NCBI RefSeq assembly: GCF_017876295.1
Contig: NZ_JAGINT010000002.1
Span: 558,001-622,000 of the forward strand
Origin: Kribbella aluminosa
Lineage (GTDB): Bacteria; Actinomycetota; Actinomycetes; Propionibacteriales; Kribbellaceae
Length of the DNA: 64,000 nt
Direction of reading: 5' to 3'
The notes under the pieces are model-generated. The model was not told where the DNA came from and made no database searches. It saw only the letters and a list, made by a program, of their open reading frames with translations. The position numbers and the translations under genes are program-made. Positions 61,709-64,000 of this stretch are shown here, in pieces (the first letter of the stretch is position 1; the number at the start of each line of letters is the position of its first letter).

Positions 61709-63163
61709 TCATTGGCCCAGCACCGCCTCCATCACCTTTTTGGCGATCGGAGCGGCCAGCGTGCCACCGGCGACATCGGTGCGCGGGACGTTCGCGTCCT
61801 CGATCAGCACCGCCACCGCGACCTTCGGATCGTTCGCCGGCGCGAACGCGGTGAACCAGGCGAACGGCGGGCGGTCCTTCGACGTCTGCGCCGTACCGGT
61901 CTTGCCGGCCACCTGGACGTTGCTGATCCGGCCCGGCTTGCCGGTGCCGTTGTTGACCACGTCGACCATCATCGCGGTCAGCTGGCTCGCGACCTGCGGA
62001 GTGACCGCCTGGTGCAGCGACTCCGGCTTGGTCTCCGAGACCGTCTTCAGGTCCGGGGTCTGCACGTTCTGGACCAGGTACGGCTTCATCACCTCGCCCT
62101 TGTTCGCGATCCCGGCCGCCACCATCGCCATCTGCAGCGGGGTGGCCTGGACGTCGAACTGGCCGATCGCGGACTGTGCGGTCTGCGGCTCGTTCGGGTC
62201 GCCGGGGAACTGGCTGGTGGCCACGCCCGGCAGATCGATCATCGGACGGGAGCCGAAGCCGAACTTCGCCGCCTGCGCGTTCAGCGCGCCCGCGCCGAGG
62301 TCCAGGCCGACGGAGCCGAACGCCGTGTTGCACGAGTAGCGCAGCGCGATCGTCAGCGTCGCGTTGTTGCTGCCGCCGCAGTTCTTGTTGTCCTCGTTCA
62401 CCAGCGGGACGGTGGTCTGCGGGAGTGGCAGCTGGGCCGGCGAGTTCACCTTGGTGTCCGGCGTGTACTTGCCGCTCGACAGCGCGGCCGCCGCGGTGAC
62501 CAGCTTGAACGTCGAGCCCGGCGGGTACAGCTCCTGGACCGCGCGGTTCGACGTCGGCTTGTTCTTGTCCGCGTTCAGGCTCTTCCACGCCGCAGCCACC
62601 TTGTTGGTGTCGTGCGAGGCCAACAGGTTCGGGTCGTACGACGGCCGGGTCGCCATCGCCAGGATCCGCCCGGTCTTCGGCTCGATCGCCACCACCGCAC
62701 CGGTCTTCCCGGCGAGGCCGTCGTACGCCGCCTGCTGGGCCGCCGCGTTAAGCGTGAGCGTCACGCTGCCGCCCTGCTGCGGGCGGTTGCTGATCACGTC
62801 GATGATCCGCCGGAACGCCATCGACGGGTCCGAGCCGTTCAGCTCGGAGTTCATCGTCAGCTCGATGCCGCCGCGGCCGAACAGGTACGAGTAGTAGCCG
62901 GTCACCGGCGCGTACACCGGACCGGAGGGGTACTTGCGCTGGTACTTGAACCGGTCGTTCGACGGATCGCTCTTGGCGATCGGGGTACTGCCGATCAGGA
63001 TCGGCCCGCGGTTCACCGAGAACTGCGAGTCCCGGACCCGGTTGTTGTCGTTGCGGCCGTTGATCTCGTTCGCCCGGAACGCCTGCAGGTACGTCGAGTT
63101 CGCCATCAGCGCGAGCATCAGGATGATGGCCGCCACGGCCAGTCGTCGGATCGCCGAGTTCAC
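61709..63163 (-). CDS. pbpA: Penicillin-binding protein (PbpA, class B transpeptidase)
   Basis: A 484-aa class B PBP that cross-links peptidoglycan. It has an N-terminal anchor (LAVAAIILMLALMANSTYLQ), a dimerisation region and the transpeptidase domain with SxxK in PPGSTFKLV, SxN in YSCNTAFG and KTG in AGKTGTAQT. It starts with GTG overlapping the rodA TGA, so the glycosyltransferase and transpeptidase are coupled. Substrate of the partner SEDS protein is lipid II. pknB follows after 126 bp. Confidence 0.96.
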   Translation of the reverse strand: MNSAIRRLAVAAIILMLALMANSTYLQAFRANEINGRNDNNRVRDSQFSVNRGPILIGSTPIAKSDPSNDRFKYQRKYPSGPVYAPVTGYYSYLFGRGGIELTMNSELNGSDPSMAFRRIIDVISNRPQQGGSVTLTLNAAAQQAAYDGLAGKTGAVVAIEPKTGRILAMATRPSYDPNLLASHDTNKVAAAWKSLNADKNKPTSNRAVQELYPPGSTFKLVTAAAALSSGKYTPDTKVNSPAQLPLPQTTVPLVNEDNKNCGGSNNATLTIALRYSCNTAFGSVGLDLGAGALNAQAAKFGFGSRPMIDLPGVATSQFPGDPNEPQTAQSAIGQFDVQATPLQMAMVAAGIANKGEVMKPYLVQNVQTPDLKTVSETKPESLHQAVTPQVASQLTAMMVDVVNNGTGKPGRISNVQVAGKTGTAQTSKDRPPFAWFTAFAPANDPKVAVAVLIEDANVPRTDVAGGTLAAPIAKKVMEAVLGQ

Positions 63164-64000
63164 TGCTTCTGCACCGCCATCGCGATCGTTTCGTCGGACA
63201 CTGGAGCGGCCGGGGTCTGCGGCCGCCGGGCCTGGTCGCTGATCCGCAGCAGCAGCGCGATGATCGCCCAGTTCGCGACCAGCGACGTACCACCGAGGGC
63301 CATGAACGGCGTGGTCAGACCGGTCAGCGGGATCAGCCCGGTGACGCCGCCGACGATCACGAACACCTGTAGCGCGAACGACATCGCCAGACCGGTCGCG
63401 AGCAGCTTGCCGAAGATGTCCCGGCAGCCGAGCGCGGTCCGCAGGCCGCGCTCGATGATCAGCGTGTAGACCAGCAGGATCGCGATCAGTCCGGCGAGCC
63501 CGAGCTCCTCGGCGAACGACGAGATGATCATGTCGCTCTGCGCGAACATCGTGGTCTCGGGGTGACCCTGGCCGAGGCCGCGACCGAGGACACCGCCCCA
63601 CGCCTGACCCATCAGGCCGACCTTGATCTGGCCGCCGTCGATCGCCCACGGGTTCAGCCAGTCGGTGAACCGGCGGTGCACGTGGCCGATCGTCGCGTAC
63701 GCGAAGTACCCGCCGCCGGCGAACAGCACACCACCGATGAGCAGCCACCCGGCGCGCTCGGTGGACACGTACAGCAGGAACAGGAACAGGCCGAAGAACA
63801 GGAACGACATCCCGAGGTCGCTCTCGAACACGAGCACGAGCAGGCTGGCCAGCCAGGCGATCAGGACCGGCCCGAGATCGCGGGCGCGCGGCAGGTCCAG
63901 CCCGAGGAAGCGGCGGCCTGCCAGGGTGAGGACGTCGCGCTTCACGACCAGGTAGCCGGCGAAGAAGATGACCAGGCAGACCTTCGCGAACTCGCCGGGC
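63160..64000 (-). CDS. rodA: SEDS-family peptidoglycan glycosyltransferase RodA/FtsW (5' end outside window)
   Basis: The visible 279 residues cover the C-terminal part of a multi-pass SEDS protein that polymerises lipid II. Recognisable segments: PGEFAKVCLVIFFAGYLV at the window edge, FESDLGMSFLFFGLFLF, the long loop with WGGVLGRGLGQGHPETT, IISSFAEELGLAGLIAILLV and GGVTGLIPLTGLTTPFMALG with GTSLVANWAII. These give the SEDS loop Asp/Glu-rich motifs. It is coupled to pbpA by overlapping stop and start. The N-terminus and start lie beyond base 64000. Confidence 0.95.
   Translation of the reverse strand, partial: PGEFAKVCLVIFFAGYLVVKRDVLTLAGRRFLGLDLPRARDLGPVLIAWLASLLVLVFESDLGMSFLFFGLFLFLLYVSTERAGWLLIGGVLFAGGGYFAYATIGHVHRRFTDWLNPWAIDGGQIKVGLMGQAWGGVLGRGLGQGHPETTMFAQSDMIISSFAEELGLAGLIAILLVYTLIIERGLRTALGCRDIFGKLLATGLAMSFALQVFVIVGGVTGLIPLTGLTTPFMALGGTSLVANWAIIALLLRISDQARRPQTPAAPVSDETIAMAVQKQ

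Overview
The window is a 64 kb piece of a high-GC actinobacterial chromosome carrying the replication origin. The order dnaA - oriC - dnaN - gnd - recF - dciA(DUF721) - gyrB - gyrA - DUF3566 - tRNA-Ile - DLW-39 - tRNA-Ala is the standard actinomycete origin neighbourhood. The right end holds the equally conserved crgA - DUF881 - GATase - pknB - pbpA - rodA cell-division and cell-wall block. GTG starts, many genes with a TANNNT box 6-8 nt before the start codon (leaderless transcripts) and the gene content fit a soil actinomycete of the Propionibacteriales/Kribbella kind. The genus is an inference, not something the sequence proves.

Layout: 0-15.9 kb is the origin and gyrase core, with one eight-pass membrane protein and a tightly overlapped three-gene operon of single-pass membrane proteins inserted between dciA and gyrB. 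15.9-36.0 kb is accessory: a frameshifted RibD/DHFR-like gene, four DUF664 (DinB-fold) paralogues, esterase, MazG, NUDIX, a TetR with a triple operator, LLM oxidoreductase, PaiB, a two-component system, VanZ, pentapeptide repeat protein, epimerase, PP2C-like protein, DUF4328, TetR/GlpD/AGPS-like oxidase, SDR and a QueA homologue. 36.0-38.5 kb returns to the conserved core (rhomboid, cyclophilin, DUF5324-like). 38.5-57.6 kb is a second accessory block: alkyltransferase, two DUF4328 proteins, sugar isomerase-like TIM barrel, TetR with FAD monooxygenase, an arabinan-degradation cluster (LacI, GH51, secreted GH43, cytosolic GH43), MocR, an ECF41 sigma factor with its oxidoreductase neighbour, a PNPOx-fold protein, and a DrrAB-type ABC exporter preceded by an EXLDI-family gene. 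57.9-64 kb is the crgA-to-rodA core, truncated in rodA by the window edge.

How the parts work together: DnaA and oriC start replication; DnaN, RecF, DciA and GyrAB serve the fork and topology. CrgA, PknB, PbpA and RodA link growth signalling to septal and lateral wall synthesis. Accessory genes are mostly small regulator-plus-target modules whose operators can be read directly (TetR at 21.1, 32.0 and 43.8 kb, LacI at 46.2 kb, EXLDI at 57.6 kb).

Most notable: two DnaA-box clusters far from oriC (26.5 and 57.7 kb), a glutamine-rich extension in front of DnaA domain I, an EXLDI/ABC operon with a clear autoregulatory-looking operator, and two frameshifts in G/C runs (dnaA and the RibD-like gene) that look like sequence errors. 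I see no rRNA, CRISPR, prophage or insertion sequence.
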